Shown here piece by piece: positions 29,636 through 39,200 of a stretch of 52,209 nucleotides of DNA; position 1 is the first letter of the stretch; every line of letters begins with the position of its first letter. The notes beneath the pieces were generated by a model. That model searched no databases. It saw only the letters and a program-made list of their open reading frames with translations, and had not been told where the DNA came from. The stretch is from Bacteroidales bacterium (lineage in GTDB: Bacteria > Bacteroidota > Bacteroidia > Bacteroidales > ML635J-15), in the NCBI GenBank assembly GCA_003249955.1, contig QKHS01000021.1, positions 1 through 52,209 on the forward strand, given 5' to 3'. The position numbers and the translations under genes are program-made.

Positions 29636-30088
29636 CTAATACTTGTTTGAGCGATCAAGATCCCGTTTGTTGTCTCTGGTTTTTATATCTTCACGTTTGT
29701 CGTGCATCTTTTTACCCTTAGCCAAAGCTATATCAAGTTTAGCAAGACCTTTTTCGTTTATGGTAAGACTTACCGGCACTATTGTCAGACCCTTTTCCGT
29801 AACTTTCTTCTGTAGTTTAATAAGTTCCCTGTGATTTAACAAAAGCTTCCGGTCTCTCTTAGGTTCGTGGTTATTGCACGTTCCCAGAACATACTCGGCA
29901 ATATGAACTCCTGTTACCCATAATTCACCGTTACGAAACACACAATATGAATCGGAAAAGTTTATTTTTCCTTCCCGGACAGATTTAATTTCTGTTCCCA
30001 GAAGAACCATTCCGGCAGTAAATTTTTCTACAAATTCAAACTTAAAATAAGCTTTTTTGTTTTTATATGTAATAATTTTAGATGCCAT
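29636..30088 (-). CDS. smpB: SsrA-binding protein SmpB
   Basis: 150 residues, the usual SmpB length. SmpB binds tmRNA and delivers it to stalled ribosomes in trans-translation. Family motifs seen are NKKAYFKFEF near the N-terminus, GTEIKSVREGKINFSDSY, and a C-terminal basic tail GKKMHDKREDIKTRD that enters the mRNA channel. It starts 2 bp after the Yip1-like gene and is followed almost directly by plsY, so it is translated from a shared message. The ssrA gene itself is not in the window. Confidence 0.96.
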   Translation of the reverse strand: MASKIITYKNKKAYFKFEFVEKFTAGMVLLGTEIKSVREGKINFSDSYCVFRNGELWVTGVHIAEYVLGTCNNHEPKRDRKLLLNHRELIKLQKKVTEKGLTIVPVSLTINEKGLAKLDIALAKGKKMHDKREDIKTRDNKRDLDRSNKY

Positions 30089-30090
30089 TG

Positions 30091-30660
30091 TTAAAAAATA
30101 AAGTCAAAAAAAGGATACACCAGTGCAAAGTTAAGAATCAGATACACTCCAACAAATAAAAGGGAGATAATTACAAAAAGGATTGTTGCATCTTTTTTTG
30201 CCGGTTTCAGAAAGTTAATAACCCCCCAGTAGAGAACAAAAAAGCTGTACAGAGAAATTAAACTTAGCAAAAACAAACTCGGAAACAAATTAATCAGAAT
30301 CATCCCGACATAAAAAGGAACAAGACTTACAAAAATTAAAACCGCTACTTTTGATTTTGACTTAGCTAATTTATAATATGGTAATAATTCATTTACCGAG
30401 AATACAACAATGAAGAAAAACAAAATATCAATTATCAGATTGATAAAACAATACATGACAATATATTTAAAATCCGTTACCGAAAGATAACTGAGAGTTT
30501 TTCCCACCAATCTTGAAATAAAAAGAGCTACAAGTGTAATAATAAAGTGCGGACTAATCAGATCCCTGAAACTGACATTTAAAGAATCATTTCCTGTCCA
30601 GCCTGTCGATGGATTGACTAAAATGCGTACAAAACTGCTTATATCGTCTTTTGTTTTCAT
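30091..30660 (-). CDS. Yip1-like membrane protein
   Basis: I choose the ATG at 30660 (189 residues): a longer in-frame version to 30795 would overlap the start of the divergent miaA and has no homology-like sequence. The N-terminal FVRILVNPSTGW resembles the entry motif of Yip1-domain proteins, followed by five predicted membrane helices (about 34-52, 65-90, 100-125, 130-150, 160-185). Function is unknown in bacteria. It is the first gene of the smpB-plsY-pepO operon and is 64 bp from miaA, so both promoters share that gap. Confidence 0.7.
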   Translation of the reverse strand: MKTKDDISSFVRILVNPSTGWTGNDSLNVSFRDLISPHFIITLVALFISRLVGKTLSYLSVTDFKYIVMYCFINLIIDILFFFIVVFSVNELLPYYKLAKSKSKVAVLIFVSLVPFYVGMILINLFPSLFLLSLISLYSFFVLYWGVINFLKPAKKDATILFVIISLLFVGVYLILNFALVYPFFDFIF

Positions 30661-30724
30661 ATTTATTATCTGAATGCAAAAGTAGTTTATTTTTTGTATT
30701 TTTAGAAACTCAAAAATACTAAAG

Positions 30725-31645
30725 ATGCTAACAAAATACAACCTTATAGTAATTACCGGAGCAACTGCCGGCGGCAAGACTTCTGTAGCTGCCAACCTTG
30801 CATTAAAACTTGATGCCGAGATAATAAGTGCCGACAGTCGTCAGATATACCGGGGAATGGATATAGGCACAGGCAAAGACCTTGAAGACTACACAATAAA
30901 CGGAATTCAGATACCATACCATCTTATTAATATTGCAGATGCTGGGTACAAGTACAATGTTTTCGAATTCCGCAAAGACTTTTTCAGGGTTTATTCAGAT
31001 ATAGTATCACGCGGAAAAACGGCAATTCTCTGCGGAGGCACCGGGTTATACATAGAGTCTGCTATTAAGAACTACGAACTTGTTAAAGTACCGGTTAATG
31101 AAAAATTGAGAAAAAATCTGGAAAATCTGGATATAACAGAACTGGAAAAGATACTTGTGTCGTACAAAAAAATGCACAACCGCAGCGATCTTGACACAAC
31201 AAAACGGGCAATAAGAGCGATAGAAATAGCTGAATATTACAGCCGCAACGAACACGTTAAAGAAGAAACTCCTGAAATAAAACCGGTAATCTTCGGTATT
31301 TATTTCGACAGGGATCAACGCAGGTCCAGAATTACCGAACGGCTTAAACAACGGCTTGAGAACGGCATGATTGAAGAGGCTCAAAGATTACTCGACTCCG
31401 GGGTTACTCACGAAGATATGGAATATTACGGACTGGAATACAAATTTCTTTCGTGGTATCTGTCAGGAAAAATCTCCTATGACGAACTTTTTGCCGGACT
31501 TAATACTGCTATTCACCAATTCTCAAAACGACAAATGACATGGTTCAGAAAAATGGAAAAAGACGGCACCAAAATCCACTGGATTGACGGCAATCTTAGT
31601 CTGGAGGAAAAAATCAGAAATATTATGAAATTAATTGAGATTTAA
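30725..31645 (+). CDS. miaA: tRNA dimethylallyltransferase MiaA
   Basis: 306 residues. It transfers a dimethylallyl group to N6 of A37 in tRNAs that read U-starting codons. The P-loop GATAGGKT lies near residues 12-19; ISADSRQIYRGMDIGTGK follows, with the Asp used as general base, and GGTGLYIES near residue 100. KRQMTWFRKM near the C-terminus is a tRNA-contacting segment of the family. The gene is transcribed alone and ends 15 bases before a bidirectional terminator shared with pnp. Confidence 0.96.
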   Translation: MLTKYNLIVITGATAGGKTSVAANLALKLDAEIISADSRQIYRGMDIGTGKDLEDYTINGIQIPYHLINIADAGYKYNVFEFRKDFFRVYSDIVSRGKTAILCGGTGLYIESAIKNYELVKVPVNEKLRKNLENLDITELEKILVSYKKMHNRSDLDTTKRAIRAIEIAEYYSRNEHVKEETPEIKPVIFGIYFDRDQRRSRITERLKQRLENGMIEEAQRLLDSGVTHEDMEYYGLEYKFLSWYLSGKISYDELFAGLNTAIHQFSKRQMTWFRKMEKDGTKIHWIDGNLSLEEKIRNIMKLIEI

Positions 31646-31660
31646 CAATTTTCTATTCAT

Positions 31661-31697
31661 AAAAAAAGCTGTCAGAATTCTGACAGCTTTTTTTTAT
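31661..31697. terminator. Bidirectional terminator between miaA and pnp
   Basis: AGCTGTCAGAATTCTGACAGCT (31668-31689 when read as two halves) is a perfect palindrome flanked by A-run and T-run, so it can stop transcription from both convergent genes. Confidence 0.92.
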
Positions 31698-31698
31698 T

Positions 31699-33858
31699 TT
31701 AGTTTTCCGGTTTTGGTTCCGGGTTTTCTTCTTTTGGTGGTTTAGGTAACAGTATCTTACGGCTAAGTTTGATTTTGCCTGATTTCTGATCTATTTCAAT
31801 TACTTTTACCTCTACTTCCATTCCTTCTTTCAGTACTTCTTCAACTGACTTAATGCGTTTCCAGTCAATTTCCGAAATATGCAGTAATCCCTGATAGTTA
31901 GGAAGAATCTCTACAAATGCTCCAAAAGTTGTTATACCTTTTACCTTGCCTTTATAAACTTCGTTTAACTCAGGCTGACGAACGATTGCATAAACCCTTT
32001 CTTTAGCAGCAAGCATATCGGTACCGTTAATTGCAGAAATTTCAATATACCCTTTGTCATCAACTTCGGTAATAGAAATTATAGTATTTGTTTTAGCCTG
32101 AATTTCCTGAATAATCTTTCCGCCAGGACCTATAACAGCACCAATCATATCCTTAGGAATAATCATAGTTTCGATACGCGGAGCATGTTCTTTATAATCA
32201 TTACGTGGTTCAGGAATAGTCTTGAGCATTTCGCCAAGAATATGAGCCCTACCTTCTTTTGCCTGCTCTAATGCCTGCTCAAGTACTTCATACGACAACC
32301 CGTCAACTTTAATGTCCATTTGAGTTGCAGTAATACCGTTAACAGTTCCGCAAACTTTAAAGTCCATATCACCAAGATGATCTTCATCACCTAAGATATC
32401 ACTTAAAATTGCAAACTTTTTGGTTTTTGTGTCTGCAATAAGTCCCATTGCAATACCTGAAACAGGATTCGAGATAGGCACACCGGCATCCATTAAAGCC
32501 AGAGTTCCGGCACAAACAGTTGCCATTGAAGACGATCCGTTTGATTCTAGAATATCTGAAACCACCCTAACAGTGTAAGGAAACTTTTCTCCTTTTACAG
32601 GAATAACTTTAGACAATGCTCTGTGAGCAAGATTTCCATGTCCTATTTCGCGACGGCCTACACCTCTGTAAGGTTTTGCATCACCGGTAGAAAACGGCGG
32701 GAAGTTATAATGTAAAACAAAAGGAGAATAACCTTTCAGCATAACGCCGTCAAGCATCTGCTCATCAAGTTTTCCACCCAGAGTAACTGTTGTAATAGAC
32801 TGTGTTTCGCCACGTGTAAATATTGAAGAACCGTGAGCCATAGGCAGACAATCAACTTCGCTCCATATAGGACGGATTTGGTTTGTTTTTCTGCCGTCAA
32901 GTCTTACTTTTTCGTTAACTACCATTTGACGAACAGCTTCTTTTTCCACATCGTGATAATATCTGTCAACCAGTTTTTTTACTGTCGGCAGTGTTTCCTC
33001 ATCATACTGAGCGAGAAACTCGTCTTTAACAGCACCAAAAAGTCTTTTTCTTTCGTGCTTATCGGGAGTTTGAGTAAATGCAGCAGCATAGGCTTTATCG
33101 TAAGTTTCGTCCCATACTTTTTTGCGTAAATCTTCGTCATTATTTTCGTGACAATATTCAGCAAACCCTGTAATTCCACATGCTTCGCGCAATTCGAGCT
33201 GAGCTTTACACTGTTCGATAATTGCAGTATGTGCAAATTTTATGGCATCAAGCATTTCTTTTTCAGAAACCTCATTCATTTCGCCCTCAACCATCATAAT
33301 ATTATCAATAGTTGCAGCAACAATAAGGTCTATATCCGCACGTTGGTTATCTTCATATGAAGGGTTTATTACAAACTGTCCGTCTATACGTGCTACCCTG
33401 ACTTCAGAAATAGGTCCGTTAAATGGTACGTTTGTAACAGCAAGGGCAGCAGAAGCAGCTAATCCTGCCAATGCATCGGGCATATCGTTGGTGTCTGCCG
33501 ACATCAACATTACGTTTACAAAAGTTTCGGCATGAAAGTCATCGGGAAACAATGGACGTAAAGCTCTGTCAACCAATCTTGAAATAAGTATCTCATAATC
33601 AGATGGTCTTCCTTCACGTTTCAAAAAACCTCCCGGAAATCTGCCTACAGAGGCATATTTTTCTTTGTATTCTACTGATAACGGCATAAAATCAACATCC
33701 TCTTTCGCTTCGTCTGCCACTACCACAGTTGCTAACAGCATGGTTTTACCCATCTTCACCACTACCGAACCAGTTGCCTGTTTCGCCAGCTTACCGGTGG
33801 AAATCTCAATTTCTCTTCCGTCGCTTAACTTAACGACTTTTTTAATTTCATTGTACAT
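31699..33858 (-). CDS. pnp: Polyribonucleotide nucleotidyltransferase (PNPase)
   Basis: 719 residues, the usual length. PNPase degrades RNA 3' to 5' with phosphate. Two RNase PH domains (about 10-220 and 310-540) flank an all-helical linker. The second has the active-site region [20 protein letters not shown], with [13 protein letters not shown] and [15 protein letters not shown] after it. The KH domain (about 555-615) has [15 protein letters not shown] and the S1 domain (about 622-695) has [12 protein letters not shown] and GLLHISEI. It follows rpsO on the same strand, an order common in bacteria, with a terminator-like hairpin in the 72-bp gap that may attenuate read-through. Confidence 0.98.
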   Translation of the reverse strand: MYNEIKKVVKLSDGREIEISTGKLAKQATGSVVVKMGKTMLLATVVVADEAKEDVDFMPLSVEYKEKYASVGRFPGGFLKREGRPSDYEILISRLVDRALRPLFPDDFHAETFVNVMLMSADTNDMPDALAGLAASAALAVTNVPFNGPISEVRVARIDGQFVINPSYEDNQRADIDLIVAATIDNIMMVEGEMNEVSEKEMLDAIKFAHTAIIEQCKAQLELREACGITGFAEYCHENNDEDLRKKVWDETYDKAYAAAFTQTPDKHERKRLFGAVKDEFLAQYDEETLPTVKKLVDRYYHDVEKEAVRQMVVNEKVRLDGRKTNQIRPIWSEVDCLPMAHGSSIFTRGETQSITTVTLGGKLDEQMLDGVMLKGYSPFVLHYNFPPFSTGDAKPYRGVGRREIGHGNLAHRALSKVIPVKGEKFPYTVRVVSDILESNGSSSMATVCAGTLALMDAGVPISNPVSGIAMGLIADTKTKKFAILSDILGDEDHLGDMDFKVCGTVNGITATQMDIKVDGLSYEVLEQALEQAKEGRAHILGEMLKTIPEPRNDYKEHAPRIETMIIPKDMIGAVIGPGGKIIQEIQAKTNTIISITEVDDKGYIEISAINGTDMLAAKERVYAIVRQPELNEVYKGKVKGITTFGAFVEILPNYQGLLHISEIDWKRIKSVEEVLKEGMEVEVKVIEIDQKSGKIKLSRKILLPKPPKEENPEPKPEN

Positions 33859-33888
33859 TTTCTATTCTTGTTTAGTTAATTCAATTGT

Positions 33889-33924
33889 AAAAAAAAAGCA
33901 AAACTTAGCGTCTTGCTTTTTTTG
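33889..33924 (-). terminator. Terminator or attenuator between rpsO and pnp
   Basis: AAAAAAAGCAA (33891-33901) pairs with TTGCTTTTTTT (33913-33923). The stem is mostly A-T, so it may stop transcription only in part before pnp. Confidence 0.65.
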
Positions 33925-33930
33925 TGTGTC

Positions 33931-34206
33931 TTAGCGACGAAGTCCTAATTCCTTTACTATCGCTCTGTATCTTTCAATGTCGTTTGTTTTCAGATAATCC
34001 AACAAACTTCTTCTTTTACCTACCAACATTATCAACGCTCTCTGAGTACTGAAATCTTTTTTGTTTAATTTCAAATGCTCTGTTAAGTGACTGATACGGT
34101 AGGAAAATAATGCGATCTGAGCTTCAGGAGAGCCAGTGTCGTTATTAGACTTCCCGTGTTTTCCGAAGATTTCTTTCTTCTTTTCTGAATCTAAATAATT
34201 TTTCAT
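33931..34206 (-). CDS. rpsO: 30S ribosomal protein S15
   Basis: 91 residues from the ATG at 34206; the GTG just before it is in frame but not needed. S15 binds 16S rRNA helices in the central domain of the small subunit. Family motifs are [38 protein letters not shown] and [11 protein letters not shown], and the C-terminus is basic. It precedes pnp. Confidence 0.97.
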   Translation of the reverse strand: MKNYLDSEKKKEIFGKHGKSNNDTGSPEAQIALFSYRISHLTEHLKLNKKDFSTQRALIMLVGKRRSLLDYLKTNDIERYRAIVKELGLRR

Positions 34207-34285
34207 CACTTATTATTTATTAAAATTTAAGGCAGCAAAAGTAACTTATTAATTCGGAACAGCAAAATTAATTATGTGATTTCTG

Positions 34286-34831
34286 CTAATCTTCAACTTT
34301 TTCGAGTACTACCTGAATAAAAAGCTGATATATAAACATGACATTTGAGAAAAGAAACAGAATAACCCCTATTATTTTAAGCAACCTGTAATCGCTTTGA
34401 ACTGAAGACAGGTTTCCTGAAGCCGGAAGTAATACTCCCAGCAACAAAAAATACACGAATAAGAACAAAGTTCCCAAGCCTGAAATCAATGGGGAAAGAG
34501 TGCTGAATCTGTCGGTTTTGGACGAAAGCCTTATGTAAAAGAATATCATTACAAAACCTTCCAGTGAAAATAAAACTGTAATTAATGAGCCTGTGTTTAA
34601 AAGCCCTAATGCCTTATCGCATGAATCCATTGCATTGCTTATATTGTCCTTATATCCGACTGACAATAACCCGGTAGCTTTGGACCGGATTACAGAAGTA
34701 ATGCTTTTCTCAAATAACATTATTCCGGAAAACAAAATTACGCCCAACGACAGGGTAAATAAGTTTAATAAAACTGCATTTTTCAGTTTTCTTAACCTGA
34801 ATAATGTTCTTGTTTTTTCCATTTGCTCCAA
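34286..34831 (-). CDS. Small membrane protein of unknown function, four helices
   Basis: 181 residues that I do not recognise. Predicted membrane helices lie at about 19-40, 79-100, 112-135 and 150-175. A polar loop of about 35 residues between helices 1 and 2 contains a single Cys. It starts 8 bp after the aroQ stop, so it is co-transcribed with aroQ; the first Met (34831) and the one at 34822 are both possible starts. Codon use and composition look like its neighbours. Confidence 0.8.
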   Translation of the reverse strand: MEQMEKTRTLFRLRKLKNAVLLNLFTLSLGVILFSGIMLFEKSITSVIRSKATGLLSVGYKDNISNAMDSCDKALGLLNTGSLITVLFSLEGFVMIFFYIRLSSKTDRFSTLSPLISGLGTLFLFVYFLLLGVLLPASGNLSSVQSDYRLLKIIGVILFLFSNVMFIYQLFIQVVLEKVED

Positions 34832-34839
34832 CTTTATGC

Positions 34840-35256
34840 TTACCTTATTAAACTTAGTATTGCCAACCTGTATGAGTCAACACCAAAACCGGTTATAATA
34901 CCTTTACAAACCGGGGCAATTATATTTTGATTTCTGAACTTCTCTCTTGAATAAACATTTGATATGTGAACCATTACTACCGGTACTGAAACAGCAGCAA
35001 CAGCATCACGCAAAAGAACGGAAGTATGACTGTATGCCCCTGCATTTAATACAACTCCATCAAAATCGGACTGAGACTCGTGAAGTTTCCCGGCAATTGC
35101 ACTTTCCGAATGAGAATGAAAATAATCAAGACTATGCCCGCTGAATTCCTGTTTAAGATTATCAAAATAATCCGAAAACCCAATATTTCCATAAATTTCG
35201 GGCTCTCTTATCCCAATATTGTTTAAATTTGGACCGTTAATCAGTAATAATCGCAT
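34840..35256 (-). CDS. aroQ: Type II 3-dehydroquinate dehydratase
   Basis: 138 residues. It converts 3-dehydroquinate to 3-dehydroshikimate in the shikimate pathway. The N-terminal LLINGPNLNNIGIREPEIYG carries the conserved Asn and the catalytic Tyr of the lid. NAGAYSHTSVLLRDA is the substrate loop and VHISNVYSREKFR the region that normally holds the conserved His-Ile-Ser-Asn. It is divergent from xerD with a 52-bp gap, an arrangement common in Bacteroidota. Confidence 0.95.
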   Translation of the reverse strand: MRLLLINGPNLNNIGIREPEIYGNIGFSDYFDNLKQEFSGHSLDYFHSHSESAIAGKLHESQSDFDGVVLNAGAYSHTSVLLRDAVAAVSVPVVMVHISNVYSREKFRNQNIIAPVCKGIITGFGVDSYRLAILSLIR

Positions 35257-35308
35257 TTAGATAATTGTATATATTCGAGGCAAAATTATAAAATATCTTT
35301 ATATATTA

Positions 35309-36211
35309 ATGAATAATTGGCAAAATATTTTAAATGAATTTCAATTTTATTTAAAAATTGAGCGTAACATGTCTGAAAATACTGTTAGCGCATATTTCTG
35401 TGATATTCAGAAGCTTTCTGCATTTCTGGAACTTAAAAATTATAATGTTCTGCCTCATGAAGTTACTTCTGATCATTTACATGAATTTATTGTTTTTCTG
35501 GCAGAAACAGGATTGAACGAGAAATCACAATCCAGAATTATTTCAGGAATAAAATCTTTCTTTAAGTACCTGATATTGGAAGATATTATTACCAAAGATC
35601 CTTCAATATTGCTTGAGACTCCGAAAACAGGACGTAAATTACCGGTAGTTTTATCTGTGGAAGAGATTGAAAGCATTCTCAGAAACATTGATGTAAGTAC
35701 TCCATTGGGACACAGAAACAGAGCAATAATAGAGGTTTTGTATGGCTGCGGACTCAGAGTCTCGGAACTTGCAACATTAAAAATATCGAATATTTTTTAC
35801 TCCGGAGAATATTTAAGAATTATAGGTAAAGGGGACAAGCAAAGACTTGTTCCTTTGGGTAATGCTGCAAAAAAAGAAATTGACAACTACATGAAGTCTT
35901 TCAGAAATCATATTACTCCCAAAAAAGGTCAGACAGACTTTCTTTTTCTAAACAGAAGAGGGAATAAATTAAGTCGTGTAATGATCTTTAACATTGTAAA
36001 AGAAGCCTGTGCAAATGCCGGTATCGAAAAAACAATTTCACCTCATACATTCAGGCATTCTTTCGCAACTCATCTTATAGAAGGAGGTGCTGATCTTCGC
36101 GCTGTTCAGGAAATGCTGGGGCACGAATCAATAACCACAACAGAAATTTACACACATATTGACAGGGAATACTTACGTGAAGCTATAATTCAATACCACC
36201 CGAGGTCATAA
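35309..36211 (+). CDS. xerD: Site-specific tyrosine recombinase XerD
   Basis: 300 residues. XerD acts with XerC at dif to resolve chromosome dimers. The N-terminal SAM-like DNA-binding domain covers about 1-90 and the catalytic domain about 105-300. Catalytic residues are visible: R150 in GCGLRVSEL, H246 and R249 in HTFRHSF, H272 in LGHES and the nucleophile Y281 in EIYTHID. The KGDKQRLVPLG strand carries the catalytic Lys. The length and motifs match chromosomal XerC/D rather than a phage integrase. No integron or prophage genes are adjacent. Confidence 0.95.
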   Translation: MNNWQNILNEFQFYLKIERNMSENTVSAYFCDIQKLSAFLELKNYNVLPHEVTSDHLHEFIVFLAETGLNEKSQSRIISGIKSFFKYLILEDIITKDPSILLETPKTGRKLPVVLSVEEIESILRNIDVSTPLGHRNRAIIEVLYGCGLRVSELATLKISNIFYSGEYLRIIGKGDKQRLVPLGNAAKKEIDNYMKSFRNHITPKKGQTDFLFLNRRGNKLSRVMIFNIVKEACANAGIEKTISPHTFRHSFATHLIEGGADLRAVQEMLGHESITTTEIYTHIDREYLREAIIQYHPRS

Positions 36212-36240
36212 AAAAAGCCATCCGTAGATGGCTTTTTTTT
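36211..36240. terminator. Bidirectional terminator between xerD and the T9SS giant
   Basis: AAAAAAGCCATC, loop CGTA, GATGGCTTTTTT immediately follows the xerD stop codon and touches the stop of the convergent giant gene (36239), so the hairpin serves both. Confidence 0.92.
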
Positions 36241-39200
36241 ATCGTATAAGTTGTATATTTCCACTGTGCTCATGCCCTATAGAATCATAATCTGTAAATT
36301 TAACAATCCAGTAGTAAACACCGTTAGGCAGATATTTATCTCCTTTTAACCTGGACCCGTCTGTTCCGTCCCATGCTCCTTCGCCACATGAGTCGCATGA
36401 TGCTTCGGGGTTAAACTCTTCGGTTGAAAATACAAGCTCACCCCATCTGTTAAATATTTGCATTGTAAACGTGTATGGATTTATTCCGTTGCCACAGATT
36501 CTGAAACAGTCATTAATCCCGTCTCCGTTTGGAGAAAATGCCTCAGGAGCATACAAGGTATATTCTTCTCTTATCAGAATATTTCTCATGGCAGTATCTG
36601 TGCACCCGTACTCATTCTCACTGACAAGCATAACTTCATATTCGCCCATGTCTGTGTAGAAATGTTCAGGATTTTTGAAATTTATTGTTGAATCACCATC
36701 TCCATAGTACCAAAAATAGAACAATGCTTCTTCGGAATAGTTATCAAAACTGATTCTTGGGTTTAAGATTCCGGCTATTTCAGGAACAGCAGAGAAATTC
36801 GCATAAGGCTGGGGATAAATCTCTACCAACTCTGTCTTTATCAGACTATCTTTACAACCATACTGATCTTTTATTGTCAGGTTTACATCATACAAACCTT
36901 CCTCACTGTACTGATGGGTAGGATTTTTCACAAATGCAAACACATCATCTCCGAAATCCCAGACATAGTTATAATTTTCAACTGTATCCAGCGATGAAAA
37001 TCCGATGTATTGCCCCGGACAACCACGCGTTGTGTCTACAGCAAAGTCAACTTCCGGTAAAGGGTGAACATAAATTGTAATCGAATCTGTAACAGCAGGG
37101 GTTTCACACAAATCTTCAACAGTAAATATAAGATTTGTTGTTTCTTCGGGGTAATACATAAACGGAGAACTGATAATTTCGCCATCCTGATTGGTAATAA
37201 TATAAGGGCCTCCGTTGCCACCGGTTATATCCAGTTCTATTCTGGTGCTGTCTCCTGTACATACATTATCCACACTATTAATAATATTTACAATTTCAAT
37301 CGGAGGATTAACATATACAGTGGCATGATGCCCGTCCAAAGTACATCCGTGGCTGTCTGTAACGGTAAGATTATAGTTTGTTGTAATCTGAGGACTTGTA
37401 GTAAACTGGTGTTCCCAATTTTCGACATTATCCGTTCCGTACCAATGGAAATAATATGGTTGTGTTCCGCCTGAAGCCTGTCCTACGACAGTAGCTGTAC
37501 CTCCCAGACATATTCTCGGGTTATATAATGTCAGGACATTTAAAGGTTGTGGAGTTAATATTGTTGAAGAACCATAAATTCTGCAATTATGATCGTCACT
37601 GACCGTAAGATTATATGTTCCTTCTCCGGCAATCAGTTCATTTGTCTGAGTATTGTCTGACCATACATAATTATATGGTGGTGTTCCGCCTGAAACTACT
37701 GCACTTATATGTCCGTCTTCAGAATACCAGCATTGTGCATCTTCTGTCTCAATATTAAGGCTTAATGCTGTCGGTTGTGTAATCACAAACATTGTATCTG
37801 CACTACAGCCAATCTGATCTGTTATTGTGACGGTGTAAAGTCCTGCACATAAATTATCAAGGTTAGGCCCGTTGTTTGCCCAGCTAAATGTAAACGGCTG
37901 CAATCCGCCCGTAATTCCCAAAAGAGCCGAACCGTTACAGGTCTGATAACAGGAATTATTCTGAGTTGTAAGTGTCAAATGATATTCGGGGCTTACAACA
38001 ACCTCACTGAAAGCAAAATTACTGATACAATTATGGGAATCTTCAATATACACAGTATATGTAACATCAGCGTGAGGAACGACATTAAATGTTTGGGGGC
38101 CTTCGTTAAAGCCACTTCCGTCTCCGTTGTCCCAATAAAAAGTATATGGCCCGGCCCCTCCTATTTCCTGAGCAACAATGTTAACAGACTGGTTCTCACA
38201 AATTGCAAAGTTACCGGACGTAATAACCTGTAGTAAATCGGGCTGAGTAATAACAAACTGTTCCATTAAACTGCACCCGTTAAAGTCCGATATTGTTGTA
38301 ATATATGTACCTGCTGCAATATTATTGTGTGAACCTCCGTTAAATCCGTCATTCCATATATAAGTATATGGAGGAGTTCCTCCCGAAGCCCACACATTTG
38401 CTCCACCTGCCTGTGTGCCGTAACACGGAACATGATAATAACTTGTATCGTACTCAAGCAAAGGTGGCTGTGTTATTGAAAAAGTGCGTGAGTATGTACA
38501 TTCATTGGCATCAGTAACAGTTACCACGTAATCTCCTGCACACAATTCTGACAGCACATTCGATGACGAACTCCATGAGTAACTGTACGGAGCTATTCCT
38601 CCTGTAACCATAATTACTGCCCGTCCGCCGCATGATTCAAAACAAGGATCATTTTCAACCGTAATAGTTCCGTCCAATGCCGGAGGCACTACAACATTTA
38701 TGCTGTTTGTAACTTCTGCCACATCTTCATTTATGGTAAGACTTACTATATGATTGCCGGAAGTCGGAAAATTTACAACGTACGGTCCCTCACCTGATCC
38801 GCTTATAACAGTGGCATCTCCGAAATCCCATGTAAAAGTTGCCATTCCCGGAACTATATCGCCTGTAAAGACTATAGTTGTATTATCCCCGAAACACATA
38901 GTCTGGCTTGCTTCAAAGTCTGCAGTAGGGATATGATAAAAATTCACATTAACTTCATCCGAAGCTACGCAGTTAGGAGCCAGACTTGTTTCTGTCCACA
39001 TAAAAGTATAAACACCGAACACATCAACAGTTGCTGTTGCATTTGTATTTGTAGCCGGAACCACATTAGCTGTCCCGGGACCATCTGTTACCGACCAGAC
39101 ACCTGTATTTCCCGGGTCCATACCGGCACTTAAGTTTGTTGACAATGCCGCCACGTCAAAATCGGGGCCAAGATCCACAACCGGAGGTTGTATTACTGTT

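Noticed and set aside
35309-36211. Tyrosine recombinase as sign of a mobile element or integron
   Set aside because: It is a full-length XerD next to aroQ in the common chromosomal order, with no attachment-site duplications or cargo seen nearby.
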